Assembly (NCBI RefSeq): GCF_000428825.1
Contig: NZ_AUAR01000009.1
Location: 112,169-176,168 of the forward strand
Direction of reading: 5' to 3'
From: Desulfomicrobium escambiense DSM 10707
GTDB lineage: Bacteria > Desulfobacterota > Desulfovibrionia > Desulfovibrionales > Desulfomicrobiaceae
Length of the DNA: 64,000 bases
A program made the position numbers and the translations under genes. Below are positions 33,480 through 43,488 of this stretch, piece by piece (positions within the stretch are counted from its first letter, which is position 1; each line of letters starts with the position of its first letter). Below the pieces are notes generated by a model that did no database searches, was not told the DNA's origin, and saw nothing but the letters and a program-made list of their open reading frames with translations.

Positions 33480-34019
33480 ATGCGGTTGTGGCGTTTGTTG
33501 GTCATGTTGCCGGCGTTTTTGTTCGTGTCCCAGGGGGCGTGGTGTGCGGGACTCGGGGCGAAGCAGGTGGAGGGGTTCATCGGTGCCATGCAGGAACTCA
33601 AGCCCTATTTCGACCAGTATGCCGACGAGGCCGAGGATGACGGGGACGCCACGAGCACGTCCCGCCTCATGGGTGACTGGGCCAGGAGCCTGAAGGACCA
33701 GCGCGAGGTCGAAGGCATGCTCAAAAAGCATGGCTTCAATGTCGAGAGCTGGAGCGAGGTCTCCCAGCAGGTGACCCAGGCCTATATGGCCGTCAAGCTC
33801 GGCAAGGACGGCGAGAATGTGCTGGGCCAGATGCAGCAGTCCGTGGACGAGATTCAGGCCAGCAAGGACATCCCCGCCGACTCCAAGGCGCAGATGATCG
33901 AGCAGATGAAGCAGAGCATGGTGGAAATGGAGAAGACGCTGGCCACCTCCGTGGAAAACCGGGAAGCGGTCAAGCCTTTCATTCCGCAACTGGACACCAT
34001 CTTCGACTGGCAAGAGTAA
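33480..34019 (+). CDS. Exported helical protein of unknown function
   Basis: 179 residues from the ATG at 33480 with AAGGAGG six bases upstream. Signal peptide MRLWRLLVMLPAFLFVSQGAWC-AG, possibly a cleavable lipoprotein-like or ordinary signal (the Cys precedes Ala-Gly, weak lipobox). The mature part is almost entirely helical and acidic (EVEGMLKKHGFNVESWSEVSQQVTQAYMAVKLG, then a Met/Gln-rich helix). No family recognised. It is divergent from gcvH and has its own terminator. Confidence 0.7.
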   Translation: MRLWRLLVMLPAFLFVSQGAWCAGLGAKQVEGFIGAMQELKPYFDQYADEAEDDGDATSTSRLMGDWARSLKDQREVEGMLKKHGFNVESWSEVSQQVTQAYMAVKLGKDGENVLGQMQQSVDEIQASKDIPADSKAQMIEQMKQSMVEMEKTLATSVENREAVKPFIPQLDTIFDWQE

Positions 34020-34036
34020 GGTCTTGTCCGTACATG

Positions 34037-34066
34037 GGATGCCGCCTTCGGGCGGCATCCGCATTT
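34037..34066 (+). terminator. Terminator of the small exported-protein gene
   Basis: GGATGCCGCC (34037-34046) pairs perfectly with GGCGGCATCC (34051-34060) around a TTCG tetraloop, followed by GCATTTTC. Confidence 0.75.
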
Positions 34067-34247
34067 TCAGCCCCTGCATCTTTTTCGGAAGTCTTCGTCG
34101 CCGGTCTCACCTGGTCCTGGCCTGCCTGACCATCCCCGCCATCCGGCGATCCAGCATCGCACGCCGTACGTGTTCCAGGTCCTGTACGACTGCCAGCCCG
34201 CGTCGGAAGCCGGCGCGGTTACGTTGGCACGTCGTGGCGTTTCCGGT

Positions 34248-35081
34248 TCAGTCGATAAGCACGATGCGGTCGGGCTCCAGGCGGATCTTGCGGTCCTTGT
34301 AGAGTCTGCCCAGGGCCTTCTTGAAGGCGGATTTGCTCGTCCCGAAGGCGGCGGCGATGTGTTCGGAGGGGCTCTTGTCCGTCAGCGGGGCAACGCCGCC
34401 GTTGGCGCGCAGGTATTCGACGATGCGCCCGGCGAGCATGTCCACGCCGGACAGTCCGGGGGGCAGCAGGGACAGGTCAAGCTTGTTGTCGGGCCGCACG
34501 GCCTTGACGAAGCCCCTGACGCGCTGGCCGTAGCGCAGTTCGCCCGGCGCGTCGTCGCGGAAGACGAGGCCCAGGTGCGTGTTGTCGACCACAGCCTTGA
34601 AGCCGATGTCCGAGAAGCCGCAGATGAGCAGGTCCACCTCCTGACCCGGCACGAAGCCTGAACCGTCCTCGTTCAGATGGGAGTGGAGCTTGGCCGTCCC
34701 GGCCAGGCGTCCGGTACGCTCGTCGAGGTAGACCAGGATGACGTAGGAGCGCCCCTCTTCCAGGGGTTTGTACTGCTCCGAGGCCGGGACGAAGAGGTCC
34801 TTGGGCAGCCCCCAGTCCACGAAAACGCCGGATTTGGTCACGGCCACGACCTTCATGAAGGCGCATTGGCCGAGCTCGGCCTTGGGCCGGGCCGTGGTGC
34901 CCGTCAGGACGGCCTCGGAATCGCGGTACAGGAAGACGGAGACCTCGTCGCCGACGGCGACACCCGCCGGCAGCTCCCGCTTGGACATGAAGACCTCGCC
35001 GAGGTCGCCGCTGTCGAGGAAGGCCCCGCCCGTGACCAGTTTCATGATTTTCAGGCTGGCTGTGGTGCCGATGCGGCTCAT
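34248..35081 (-). CDS. CvfB-like RNA-binding protein (S1-type domains)
   Basis: 277 residues from the ATG at 35081. Several OB/S1-like repeats are visible: an N-terminal one (TGGAFLDSGDLGEVFMSKRELP), a second with FMKVVAVTKSGVFVDWGLPKDLFVP, and a third around DLLICGFSDIGFKAVVDNTHLGLVF. A C-terminal winged helix follows (SEHIAAAFGTSKSAFKKALGRLYKDRKI). This is the CvfB/YitL plan, associated with RNA binding and virulence gene control in Staphylococcus. Its start overlaps the DUF1456 stop by 4 bases, an arrangement suggesting coupling. Confidence 0.85.
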   Translation of the reverse strand: MSRIGTTASLKIMKLVTGGAFLDSGDLGEVFMSKRELPAGVAVGDEVSVFLYRDSEAVLTGTTARPKAELGQCAFMKVVAVTKSGVFVDWGLPKDLFVPASEQYKPLEEGRSYVILVYLDERTGRLAGTAKLHSHLNEDGSGFVPGQEVDLLICGFSDIGFKAVVDNTHLGLVFRDDAPGELRYGQRVRGFVKAVRPDNKLDLSLLPPGLSGVDMLAGRIVEYLRANGGVAPLTDKSPSEHIAAAFGTSKSAFKKALGRLYKDRKIRLEPDRIVLID

Positions 35082-35539
35082 AACTCCTCCCGTGAGATGG
35101 CGGCCAGGCCGGCCAGGAACCTGCGCAGCAGCTGGTCGCGGCACGGCATGTAGTTGCGGTGCGAAGGGTTTCGGAAGAGCGCCGAAAGTTCCGATTTGGA
35201 GGCCTTCATGCCGCCGGCCTCCAGGATGCGCAGCATGTCCGCGTCCTTGAGCTCCAGGGCGATGCGCAGCTTGCGCAGGACGAGGTTGTTGTTCAGCTCG
35301 CCGGACTCGGTCGGGTCCTGGTCGCGAGGACCGCGACGGGAGATGACGAGCCCGTCGAGAAAGGCCAGCAGCAGGATGTCGGGACAGTCGACGAAGCCGG
35401 GCTCCTCGTCCTTTTTCAGCAGCAGGTCGAGGTCGCCGGGGCTCAAGGAGTGTCCGCCGAGGCCGAAGAGGCGCAGGAGGGCGGCGTTGTCCAGGTTCAG
35501 GGCATAGCGCAGTCTGCGCAGGATGTCGTTGTTGGTCAT
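35078..35539 (-). CDS. DUF1456 (YehS-like) protein
   Basis: 153 residues made of two homologous repeats: NNDILRRLRYALNLDNAALLRLFGLGG and, about 80 residues later, NNNLVLRKLRIALELKDADMLRILEAGG. Each ends in a Lys/Leu-rich helix with conserved Asp. This duplication defines DUF1456. Function unknown; it is cytosolic with no catalytic motif. It is upstream of, and overlaps, the CvfB-like gene. Confidence 0.88.
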   Translation of the reverse strand: MTNNDILRRLRYALNLDNAALLRLFGLGGHSLSPGDLDLLLKKDEEPGFVDCPDILLLAFLDGLVISRRGPRDQDPTESGELNNNLVLRKLRIALELKDADMLRILEAGGMKASKSELSALFRNPSHRNYMPCRDQLLRRFLAGLAAISREEL

Positions 35540-35663
35540 GTACGTGTTTCCTTTAGGTGCCCCACCGAGTACACGGGATGGGTCCGGCGGTCATCTGAAA
35601 AATGGGGCGCTGCAGGCCATATTGGCCCTTGACCCCGTGGTTTCTGCTGGTAGGGCATACGTC

Positions 35664-38600
35664 ATGCGCTGTCATACGGCTCGTCTTACACGTCCACGCC
35701 TGCCGCAATGCGTCTTCGTCGCTGCGGTGGCCGCAATCCTGGCAATGACTCTTGTCGCCTGGTCGCCCGAAGGCGTCTGGGCGGCCCCCACGCCGAAGAT
35801 CAGGCTGCAGCTCAAGTGGCGTCATCAATTTCAGTTCGCCGGCTATTACGCCGCCCTGGAGAAAGGCTATTTTCGCGAGGAAGGGCTCGATGTCGCCTTC
35901 CTGGAGCGCACTGCCGGCGCCGAACCTTCTGATAGCCTCCTTTCGGGCCGCGCCGAATTCGCCGTGGAATCGCCGTCGGTCCTTGTCCGGCGCTTGAAGG
36001 GCGATCCGCTGGTGGTCCTGGCCGCCATTTTCCAGCACTCCCCGAACATGCTCATGGCCGTGCGCGGCGCGGGCATCGGTATGCCCCACGATCTGGTCGG
36101 CAAGCGTGTCATGTTCGAACCGGAATTCGACGTGGAGGTTTCGGCCATGATCGCGGCCGAGGGCATGAACCCGGACGCCTTCGAGGTCGTGCCCCACACG
36201 TGGAGCGTGGATGACCTTGCCGCGGGCCGCGTCGACGCCATGAGCGCCTACATGACGAGCGAACCGTATCTGCTGCGGCGCATGGGCCTGGCGCCTCTGA
36301 TCATGCGGCCCTCCCACTACGGCGTCGATTTTTACGGGGACTGCCTGGTCACGACCAAAGGGCGCATCAGCGAAGACCCCGAAGGCGTGGAAGGCTTCCT
36401 GCGCGCCGTCAGGCGCGGCTGGGCCTACGCCATGTCCCACCCCGGCGAGATGGTGGACCTGATCCACGCCAGGTACGCGCCGGACATTCCCAAGGAGCAG
36501 CTCCTCTTCGAGGCCGAGGCCATGCGCGAACTGGTCAGGGCCGACCTCGTCGAGATCGGGCACATGAACCCCGCGCGCTGGAGACAGATGGCCGGGGCGT
36601 ACGCCCGCCTGGGGCTGGTCGCGGAGGATGCCGACCTGTCGGGGTTCATCTATTCGGAGCTCAAGGACGACGTGCGGGCCAGAAGGGAGAGGCTGGTCCG
36701 CGTCTCGGTGGTTGTCCTGCTGGCGGCCGTCTGCGTCGGCAGCAGCATCGCGGGCGTTCTTTTCCTCTTCAATGCGAGGCTGGGCCGGAAGGTGCAGGAA
36801 CAGACCGCGGCCCTGACGGCCAGCGAGCGGAGTTTCCGGGTCTTTTTCGAAATGGCGGGCATGGGCGTCGCACAGATCGACGGCGTGACGGGAAACTTCT
36901 GCAAGGTCAACGAGAAGTTTCGGGAACTGACGGGCTGCACGGCGCGGGAGTTGAGCGCCATGACCTGGCGCGACCTGGTCCGCCCCCGCGACCTCGGGAT
37001 GCTTGAAGACGCCCTGGATACGCTGCTGGCCGAACGGCTCATGGAGACCACGCTGGAGGTCCGCATTGTGCGCAGGGATGCCCCCCCGTTCTGGGGCATG
37101 GTCACCGTCTCGGCCCTGTGGGCCGATAGTGACAGGCCGGAGTTCTACCTCATCGTGGTGCGCGACATCTCGGCCCGCAAGAACGCCGAGGAAAAGCTCC
37201 TGCTGGCCAACAAGGTGTTCGAGAACACCATCGAAGGCATCGTGGTCACGGACCCCAAGGGGCAGATCGTGCAGGTCAACCCCGGATTCACGACCATCAC
37301 CGGGTACGCGGCCGAGGAGGCCATCGGCCACAACCCGCGCCTCCTCAAGTCCGACCGGCACCCCCAGCATTTCTACCATCACATGTGGACCCAACTGGTG
37401 CATGAAGGGCATTGGGCCGGGGAAATCTGGAACCGCCGCAAGAACGGGGAGTCCTACCCGGAGTGGCTGACCATCAGCGCCGTGAGGAACGAGGCCGGAC
37501 TGACTACCAACTACGTGTCCATCTTTCACGACATCACGGAGCTCAAGCGCCAGGAGGACGCCCTCAAATATCAGGCCCAGCACGACGCCCTGACCGGGCT
37601 GCCCAACCGCATGCTGCTGGACGACCGGCTGCGCATGGCCCTGGCGCAGCTGGGGCGCAGCGGGGAAAAGCTGGCGCTGCTGTTCCTGGACCTCGACAAC
37701 TTCAAAAACATCAACGACGGCCTCGGCCACGGGGCCGGCGACGCCCTGCTGGTGGAGCTCTCGCGCCGGCTGGAAGGCCTCCTGCGCGCCGGCGACACCT
37801 TGGCCAGGTTGGGCGGGGACGAGTTCCTCATCCTGCTGCCGGAAATCGAGGCCGTCGAAGGCGTGAGCCACATCGCCACCCGCATCCTGGAGGCCCTGGG
37901 CCGGCCCTTCAGCCTCGGCGACGTTGAGTTCTTCGTCACGGCCAGCCTGGGTGTGACCATCGCCCCGGACGACGGGAACGAGGTCGGCAAACTCATCAAG
38001 AACGCCGACATGGCCATGTACCGGGCCAAGAACCTGGGCCGCAACAACTACCAATTCTTCACGCCCGAAATGGACGCGGCGGCGCACCGGCGCATCTCCC
38101 TGGAATCGAAGCTGCGCAAGGCCATCGAAGGGGAGCGCTTCGAACTGCATTACCAGCCCCTGGTGCGCATGGACACGGGCCGCATCGTCGGGGTCGAGGC
38201 CCTGGTGCGCTGGCGCGACGGCGACACCCTCGTCTCCCCGGCCGAGTTCATCCCTCTGGCCGAGGATTCGGGCCTGATCCTCCCCCTGGGCGAGTGGGTC
38301 CTGCGCACGGCGGCCCGCCAGGCCAAGCTCTGGCAGGACGCCGGATTCGAGCTGAGCATGTCCGTGAACATCTCCTCGCGGCAGTTTGCGGGGGCCGGGC
38401 TGGCCCAGACCCTGGGCGAGGTGCTCGCGGACACGGGACTGCAGCCCGGCAGGCTGTATTTCGAGATCACCGAGTCCATGCTCATGGGCGACGTGGCCAA
38501 GGCCGAGGCGACCCTCAATTCCCTGCGGGCGGCAGGCGGGACCTTCTTCCTCGACGACTTCGGGACGGGCTACTCCTCCCTGTCGTACCTCAAGCGCCTG

Positions 38601-38873
38601 CCCATCGACGGGCTCAAGATCGACCGCTCCTTCATCCGCGACATCACCGAGGACCAGGACAGCCTGGCCATCGTCACGGCCATCGTGTCCATGGCCCGGA
38701 CCCTCAACCTGCGCATCGTGGCCGAAGGCGTGGAGACCGAGGCCCAGCGCCGCATCCTGGCCGGCCTGGGCCCCATGACGATGCAGGGCTATCTGGCCAG
38801 CCGGCCCGTGCCGGCCGCTGAATGCGAAAAGCTCCTGGCCCGCGGCGCGCTGCTGCCGGCCCTGGCGTCCTGA
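35664..38873 (+). CDS. Sensor protein: NMT1/SsuA-type binding domain, PAS, GGDEF and EAL
   Basis: 1069 residues from the ATG at 35664. Signal/anchor helix (about 17-37), then a periplasmic NMT1/THI5-like binding domain (IRLQLKWRHQFQFAGYYAALEKGYF) as in ABC-transporter binding proteins. A membrane helix near residue 400 is followed by two PAS domains, GGDEF with an intact LARLGGDEF motif and EAL with an intact VEALVRW motif. It should both make and degrade c-di-GMP, or do one of these in response to a periplasmic ligand. Relatives sense pyrimidine-like or sulfonate-like molecules; the ligand here is unknown. It ends at a strong bidirectional terminator shared with the convergent chemotaxis gene. 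Confidence 0.88.
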   Translation: MRCHTARLTRPRLPQCVFVAAVAAILAMTLVAWSPEGVWAAPTPKIRLQLKWRHQFQFAGYYAALEKGYFREEGLDVAFLERTAGAEPSDSLLSGRAEFAVESPSVLVRRLKGDPLVVLAAIFQHSPNMLMAVRGAGIGMPHDLVGKRVMFEPEFDVEVSAMIAAEGMNPDAFEVVPHTWSVDDLAAGRVDAMSAYMTSEPYLLRRMGLAPLIMRPSHYGVDFYGDCLVTTKGRISEDPEGVEGFLRAVRRGWAYAMSHPGEMVDLIHARYAPDIPKEQLLFEAEAMRELVRADLVEIGHMNPARWRQMAGAYARLGLVAEDADLSGFIYSELKDDVRARRERLVRVSVVVLLAAVCVGSSIAGVLFLFNARLGRKVQEQTAALTASERSFRVFFEMAGMGVAQIDGVTGNFCKVNEKFRELTGCTARELSAMTWRDLVRPRDLGMLEDALDTLLAERLMETTLEVRIVRRDAPPFWGMVTVSALWADSDRPEFYLIVVRDISARKNAEEKLLLANKVFENTIEGIVVTDPKGQIVQVNPGFTTITGYAAEEAIGHNPRLLKSDRHPQHFYHHMWTQLVHEGHWAGEIWNRRKNGESYPEWLTISAVRNEAGLTTNYVSIFHDITELKRQEDALKYQAQHDALTGLPNRMLLDDRLRMALAQLGRSGEKLALLFLDLDNFKNINDGLGHGAGDALLVELSRRLEGLLRAGDTLARLGGDEFLILLPEIEAVEGVSHIATRILEALGRPFSLGDVEFFVTASLGVTIAPDDGNEVGKLIKNADMAMYRAKNLGRNNYQFFTPEMDAAAHRRISLESKLRKAIEGERFELHYQPLVRMDTGRIVGVEALVRWRDGDTLVSPAEFIPLAEDSGLILPLGEWVLRTAARQAKLWQDAGFELSMSVNISSRQFAGAGLAQTLGEVLADTGLQPGRLYFEITESMLMGDVAKAEATLNSLRAAGGTFFLDDFGTGYSSLSYLKRLPIDGLKIDRSFIRDITEDQDSLAIVTAIVSMARTLNLRIVAEGVETEAQRRILAGLGPMTMQGYLASRPVPAAECEKLLARGALLPALAS

Positions 38874-38902
38874 ATCTCACCGCGACCGAATCCGCCGCAT
38901 AA

Positions 38903-38953
38903 CGAAAAGGCCCCTGCGAGGACGCGGCGCGTCCTCGCAGGGGCCCGTTTTTT
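38903..38953. terminator. Bidirectional terminator
   Basis: A 17-bp perfect stem (38909-38925 with 38929-38945) and 3-base loop, followed by TTTTTT on the plus strand and by AAAA-complement T residues on the minus strand. It serves the GGDEF-EAL gene and the convergent chemoreceptor gene. Confidence 0.88.
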
Positions 38954-38970
38954 CGCACGCACCCGGGGCG

Positions 38971-40695
38971 CTATATTCTGAACTTTCCGACCATGGCGTT
39001 CAGGTCGCGGGCCAGGCCGCTCAGACCCTCGGAGCTTTGCTGCACGGCTTCGGCCGAAGAGGCGATGTCGCCCGAGGCGGCGTTGACGGAGGCCACTTCC
39101 CTGGCGATGTCGCGGGTCACGGTGTCGGCCTGGGACACGTTGGTGTTGACCTCCTGCACGCCCTGGGCGGCCTGTCCGACGTTGTCGGCTATGTCGCGCG
39201 TGGTCACGGACTGCTCCTCCACGGCCGCGGCGATGCTGCCGACGATGGCGTCGACCTCGTCGATGACCTGGGTGACCTGCTGAATCTCCGAAACCGTCAC
39301 GCCCGTGGCGCCCTGAATGCCCTGGATCTTGTCCCTGATCTCCTCCGTGGCCCTGGCGGTCTGCTGGGCCAGCTCCTTGATCTCGTTGGCCACCACTGCG
39401 AAGCCGCGGCCGGCCTCGCCCGCCCTGGCCGCCTCGATGGTCGCGTTCAGGGCCAGGAGGTTGGTCTGGGACGAGATGGCCGTGATGGCCTCGGTGACCT
39501 TGCCGATTTCCTGGGCGGCCGCGCCCAGTTCATTCACGCGGCGTGAGGCCTCGCCGGCCTTGCCCACGGCGTGTCCGGTGATCTCCTTGGCCTTGGAGGC
39601 GTTCTGGGAGATCTCGGAGATGGTCGCGGTCATTTCCTCCGAAGCCGAGGCCACGGTGGAGATGTTGGTCGAGAACTCCTCCATGGCCGAGGCCACGGAG
39701 TTCATGTTCGAGCTCATCTGCTCGGTGGCGGCGGCGACGGTGGTGGACTTGGAGGTCATGTCCCCCGAGGCCCGGCGCAGCTGCGTGGCCAGTCCGAGCA
39801 GGCCCTGGGAGGCCTGGTTCAGCTGGTTCGAATTGCCGACCACCTCGCGGATGATGCCGTGGACCTGCTCGACGAAGGTGTTGAACCATTCGGCCAGCTC
39901 CTGGGTCTCTGTGCCGGAGGTGTCCTTGAGGCGCGCCGTGAGGTCGCCCTCGCCCTCGGCGATGTCCTTGAGCATCCCGATCATGCGTTTCAGCGGGGTG
40001 ATGATGGAGCGGATGAGGAAGATCGTCAGGGGCAGGATGAGGAAGGCGAAGCCCGCGCCGATGAAGGACAGGGCGATGGTCAGGGACCGCGCGGCCGCGG
40101 CCTCCAAGTCGGCGGCCACCGCGGCCTGGGCCTCGGCGATGTTGTCGATGTACACGCCCGTGCCGATCCACATGTCCGTGCCGGGGATCATGACGGCGTA
40201 GCTGAGCTTGGGCTGGTCGCCCTTGTTGGGCTTGGCGAAGACGTACTCGACGAAACCTCCCCCGGCCTGGGCCTGCTTCTGCAGCTCCTGGACGAAAAGG
40301 ATTCCGCCCACGTCCTTGCTTCCTCCCATGTCCTTGCCTTCGGATTCGGGCTTGGGCGGCAGCACCCGGCACACGGTGCCCTGGTAGACGAAGAAGTAGC
40401 CGGACTTGTCCGCTTCGAAGCGGATGTCGCCGATGAGCTTCTTGATGATGCCAATGCGCCGGTCGTTGTCGCTCTCGCCCTGGATGGCCGCGCCGATGCT
40501 CGTGGCCATGTTCTTCGTGGCGACCATGATCTTGGCGCGGGCGTCCTCGTTCATGATGCGACCCACGGTGGCGATCATGTCCTCCTTGGTGCCGCGCGCC
40601 TGGAAGATGAAGAAGGTCACCACGGCGCCCATGAAAAGCAGCATGATGCCGGTCAGGAACAACAGCCGGTTGCGGATTCCGAAGCGAATGCCCAT
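38971..40695 (-). CDS. Methyl-accepting chemotaxis protein with single Cache domain
   Basis: 574 residues from the ATG at 40695 (GAGGAGG upstream); the open frame extends further but without a ribosome site. N-terminal membrane helix, an sCache_2-type periplasmic domain ([13 protein letters not shown] and the repeated [13 protein letters not shown]), a second helix, HAMP, then the signalling hairpin whose tip reads [21 protein letters not shown]. Ends with a short tail lacking the CheR-binding pentapeptide. It detects small ligands (often organic acids) and controls CheA. Confidence 0.92.
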   Translation of the reverse strand: MGIRFGIRNRLLFLTGIMLLFMGAVVTFFIFQARGTKEDMIATVGRIMNEDARAKIMVATKNMATSIGAAIQGESDNDRRIGIIKKLIGDIRFEADKSGYFFVYQGTVCRVLPPKPESEGKDMGGSKDVGGILFVQELQKQAQAGGGFVEYVFAKPNKGDQPKLSYAVMIPGTDMWIGTGVYIDNIAEAQAAVAADLEAAAARSLTIALSFIGAGFAFLILPLTIFLIRSIITPLKRMIGMLKDIAEGEGDLTARLKDTSGTETQELAEWFNTFVEQVHGIIREVVGNSNQLNQASQGLLGLATQLRRASGDMTSKSTTVAAATEQMSSNMNSVASAMEEFSTNISTVASASEEMTATISEISQNASKAKEITGHAVGKAGEASRRVNELGAAAQEIGKVTEAITAISSQTNLLALNATIEAARAGEAGRGFAVVANEIKELAQQTARATEEIRDKIQGIQGATGVTVSEIQQVTQVIDEVDAIVGSIAAAVEEQSVTTRDIADNVGQAAQGVQEVNTNVSQADTVTRDIAREVASVNAASGDIASSAEAVQQSSEGLSGLARDLNAMVGKFRI

Positions 40696-40944
40696 GGTGT
40701 GCCTCCTCATGGATGGTGCGTGGTTTTCGTCTTTCTCGATGTTCAAGGCTCCTGCGGAAAAACGCGTCTTCCGGACACTGCGCCAGCCCTGCCTCGACTG
40801 CCTGAACGCTGTTCAAGCCTGTCTTCGGGATTTGGAGCGGAGCTTGTCTGACAATATATCCGATCAGCCGAAAAAAACAAGAAAATGTATGACATGCCGG
40901 CGTTCCCAGAGCGGGGCCGGAAGGGGTGAAGGCGGTGCGGTTGG

Positions 40945-43488
40945 TCAGGGCGCGTCGGCCTGATGGTTTTTGCGTCCGTACATGGACAAGTCGGCCAGGC
41001 GCAGGAGCGTAGCCATGTCCTGGGGCGACTGCGGATCAAAGCCCACGCAGCCATGGGTGATGCCCATGGCGTAGGGCAGGCGTCCCTCGCGGTTGATGTC
41101 CCGGATGCGCTCGTCCACCTGGTTCCAGACCCGATTGGCTTCGACCTGGCCGCAGCCCGGGAAGACGACGACAAACTCGTCGCCTCCGACGCGGTAGATC
41201 TCGTCGCTGGAACGGATCGAGGAGCGCAGGACGGCCACAACCTCCTTGAGGTAGGTGTCCCCGTGCAGATGGCCGTGGGTGTCGTTGACGTGCTTGAGCT
41301 TGTCCACGTCCACGAAGCAGAGCATGAATCGCTCCCCGCGCTCCGTGGACGAGGCGATCGTGCGCGGCATCTCCGACTCGAAGGCTGCGCGCGTGAAGGC
41401 CCCGGTCAGGGGATCGATGCGCACCGTGCGCTCCAGGTGGCGGCGTTTGCGCCGCTGCCAGCCGTAAAAGCCGAGGAAGGCCATCAGGAGCAGGACGATG
41501 ATGGCCATGAGGATCACGATGGTCCAGACGGCCCGGGTGTAGCGGGCCGATTCCGCGTCGTCGTTGATGAGAACGGCGTCCTGGGGCAGCGGGCGGCGAT
41601 TCAGGCCGAAGCGCCGCATGACGCCGGCGTCGAAGATGAGGCTTTTGGGGCTTTCCACGATGACGGGCAGGTCGCGGGCGCTCTTGCCGGACAGGATTTG
41701 CCGGGCCAGGGAGCCGGCCGACAGCCCCTGATGGTACCCGCTGGTCACGACGCCGCCCACGGTCCCCGCCCCGAGGTAGAAGTCCCAGAAGGAGAAGACC
41801 GGCACGGGGCTGACTCCGACGATTTTCGCGCAGCTTTCATCGTAGGTGAAGGTGTTGCCGTCCTTGTCCCGGTTCATGCTCATGAGCAGGATGATGGCGT
41901 CGGGAGGCAGGGATGCCAGCCGTTCCAGCAGGCGGGTCATGGACATGTTCTGAAGCATTTCCACCCGCAACCGTTCGGGCAGGAGGGGGCGCACCTCCTC
42001 GAAGCGCTTCAGGTTGCCCAGGCCCGTGGGCGTGGCGTCGTTGATGACGACGAGGTGCCGGGCGCCCGGCACCAGATCCGTCGCGGCCTTCACGGTGCCG
42101 ACGATGTCGTAGGATTCGAGCACCCCGGTGATGTTCTCGGCGGCCATGGCCGGCGGGTTTTCGAGGTAGTTGACCCCGCAGAAGACAATGGGGGCGCCCG
42201 GGAAAAGGGCCTTGCGGTACTGACGGGCGAAGTTGAAGGCATTGTCGTCGGAGGTCAGGACCGCCGAAAATTTTGTGAAGCGGTACTTTTCGCGCAGCAG
42301 GAGGTAGTTCAGGTAGGTGAATTCGGCTTCGGGATGCCGTTTGGTATCCATGTACTCGACATGCAGTTCCGTGCCGCCCGGAAAATTCGCCAGGTTTTCC
42401 GTGATGCCGCGCAGGATGTCGTCCGTCCAGCGGAAGCCCGCATTGTAGGAGTGCAGGACCAGAATGTCCCGGCGCGTTCCCTGCCCGACGTTGAAGAAAC
42501 GGGTTTCCTCGGGAAACTGGATGGTGGAGAGGCCGAAACGCGCCATCTCACGGACGTCGACTTCGAGAGCGACGACATCGTCGACGACCACGGGAATCCG
42601 TGACGGGCTTTCCCCCGACAGGATGCGCGCCGCCAGGTTTCCGGCGATGCGCCCCTGAGCGTACCCGCTCGTCAGGTAGCCGCCCAGAAGCCCGTGGCCC
42701 ATGAGGAAGTTCCAGGCGCCGAAGACCGGCGTCGGGCTGGCCTTGGAGACGACGCCCATGGCCTCTGCGGGTTCGTAGACGTTGCCGTTGCGGTCGCTGG
42801 AGTAGAGCAGGAAAAGCAGGCCCGTTTCCGGCCGCAGGCCGGACACCTCGCGCGCCAGCTGCGGCAGGGGCAGGTCGTCGAGGACCCGGAGGGAGAGATC
42901 CGCGGGAAAGACGGTGCGCAGGTCCGCGAGGATGGCCTGTCCGGTGTCGGTGCGGTCCACGATCACGGCCACCTCGCGCAGGTTCGGCTTCAGGCTGCGC
43001 ATGAGACGGATGGTCGCCGGAAGGTCCGCGTGCTCGCGCACTCCCGTCATCCAGGGCGGCACGGCCGGCAGGGGGCTGGCGTTGACGCCGCAGAAGACCG
43101 TCGGGACGCTCCCGAACATTTCCTCGCCGCGCCCCAGCATCAGCTTGAAGGCTGCTTCGTCCACAGCCACTACGAGGTCCGGACGCATGAAGGCGTATTT
43201 GCGCTTCAAACAGTCCGGCAGGCTGTCAATGTAGGTTTGGTCGAGGTTGCGCTTGGTATCCAGGTGCTCGACCCTGATGACGAGCTCCGGGTCGAACTGA
43301 TGCAGGCTGGTCTCCAGGGCGTGCAGGATGTCGTCGGACCACTTGTAGCCGGGATGGTAGGAATTGAGGACAAGCACCTGGCCGGCGCCCTGTGCCCCTT
43401 GCGGGCACAGGGCGAGGAAAACGACCGCCAGGATGGACAGCAGCACGCAGCGAAAGGGGCTCCAGGCGGCCGTTCCGGGATCAGCCAA
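40945..43488 (-). CDS. Diguanylate cyclase with two tandem periplasmic binding domains
   Basis: 847 residues from a TTG start at 43488, with GGGAG about 10 bases upstream. Signal/anchor helix (LLSILAVVFLALCPQGAQGAG), then two copies of the ABC_sub_bind fold in tandem: the first starts VLVLNSYHPGYKWSDDIL, the second ILVLHSYNAGFRWTDDIL, about 320 residues apart. A membrane helix (AVWTIVILMAIIVLLLMAFLGFYGW) follows, then GGDEF with YRVGGDEFVVVF intact. No EAL. The internal duplication is obvious from repeated motifs (FGAWNFLMGHGLLGGYLTSGY and FSFWDFYLGAGTVGGVVTSGY). The TTG lies within the end of the UDP-glucose pyrophosphorylase gene (8-base overlap). Confidence 0.88.
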   Translation of the reverse strand: MADPGTAAWSPFRCVLLSILAVVFLALCPQGAQGAGQVLVLNSYHPGYKWSDDILHALETSLHQFDPELVIRVEHLDTKRNLDQTYIDSLPDCLKRKYAFMRPDLVVAVDEAAFKLMLGRGEEMFGSVPTVFCGVNASPLPAVPPWMTGVREHADLPATIRLMRSLKPNLREVAVIVDRTDTGQAILADLRTVFPADLSLRVLDDLPLPQLAREVSGLRPETGLLFLLYSSDRNGNVYEPAEAMGVVSKASPTPVFGAWNFLMGHGLLGGYLTSGYAQGRIAGNLAARILSGESPSRIPVVVDDVVALEVDVREMARFGLSTIQFPEETRFFNVGQGTRRDILVLHSYNAGFRWTDDILRGITENLANFPGGTELHVEYMDTKRHPEAEFTYLNYLLLREKYRFTKFSAVLTSDDNAFNFARQYRKALFPGAPIVFCGVNYLENPPAMAAENITGVLESYDIVGTVKAATDLVPGARHLVVINDATPTGLGNLKRFEEVRPLLPERLRVEMLQNMSMTRLLERLASLPPDAIILLMSMNRDKDGNTFTYDESCAKIVGVSPVPVFSFWDFYLGAGTVGGVVTSGYHQGLSAGSLARQILSGKSARDLPVIVESPKSLIFDAGVMRRFGLNRRPLPQDAVLINDDAESARYTRAVWTIVILMAIIVLLLMAFLGFYGWQRRKRRHLERTVRIDPLTGAFTRAAFESEMPRTIASSTERGERFMLCFVDVDKLKHVNDTHGHLHGDTYLKEVVAVLRSSIRSSDEIYRVGGDEFVVVFPGCGQVEANRVWNQVDERIRDINREGRLPYAMGITHGCVGFDPQSPQDMATLLRLADLSMYGRKNHQADAP

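Noticed and set aside
33323..33480. Glycine riboswitch ahead of gcvH
   Set aside because: The leader is short and lacks the tandem aptamer architecture; only a small GGGGG/CCCCC hairpin is present.
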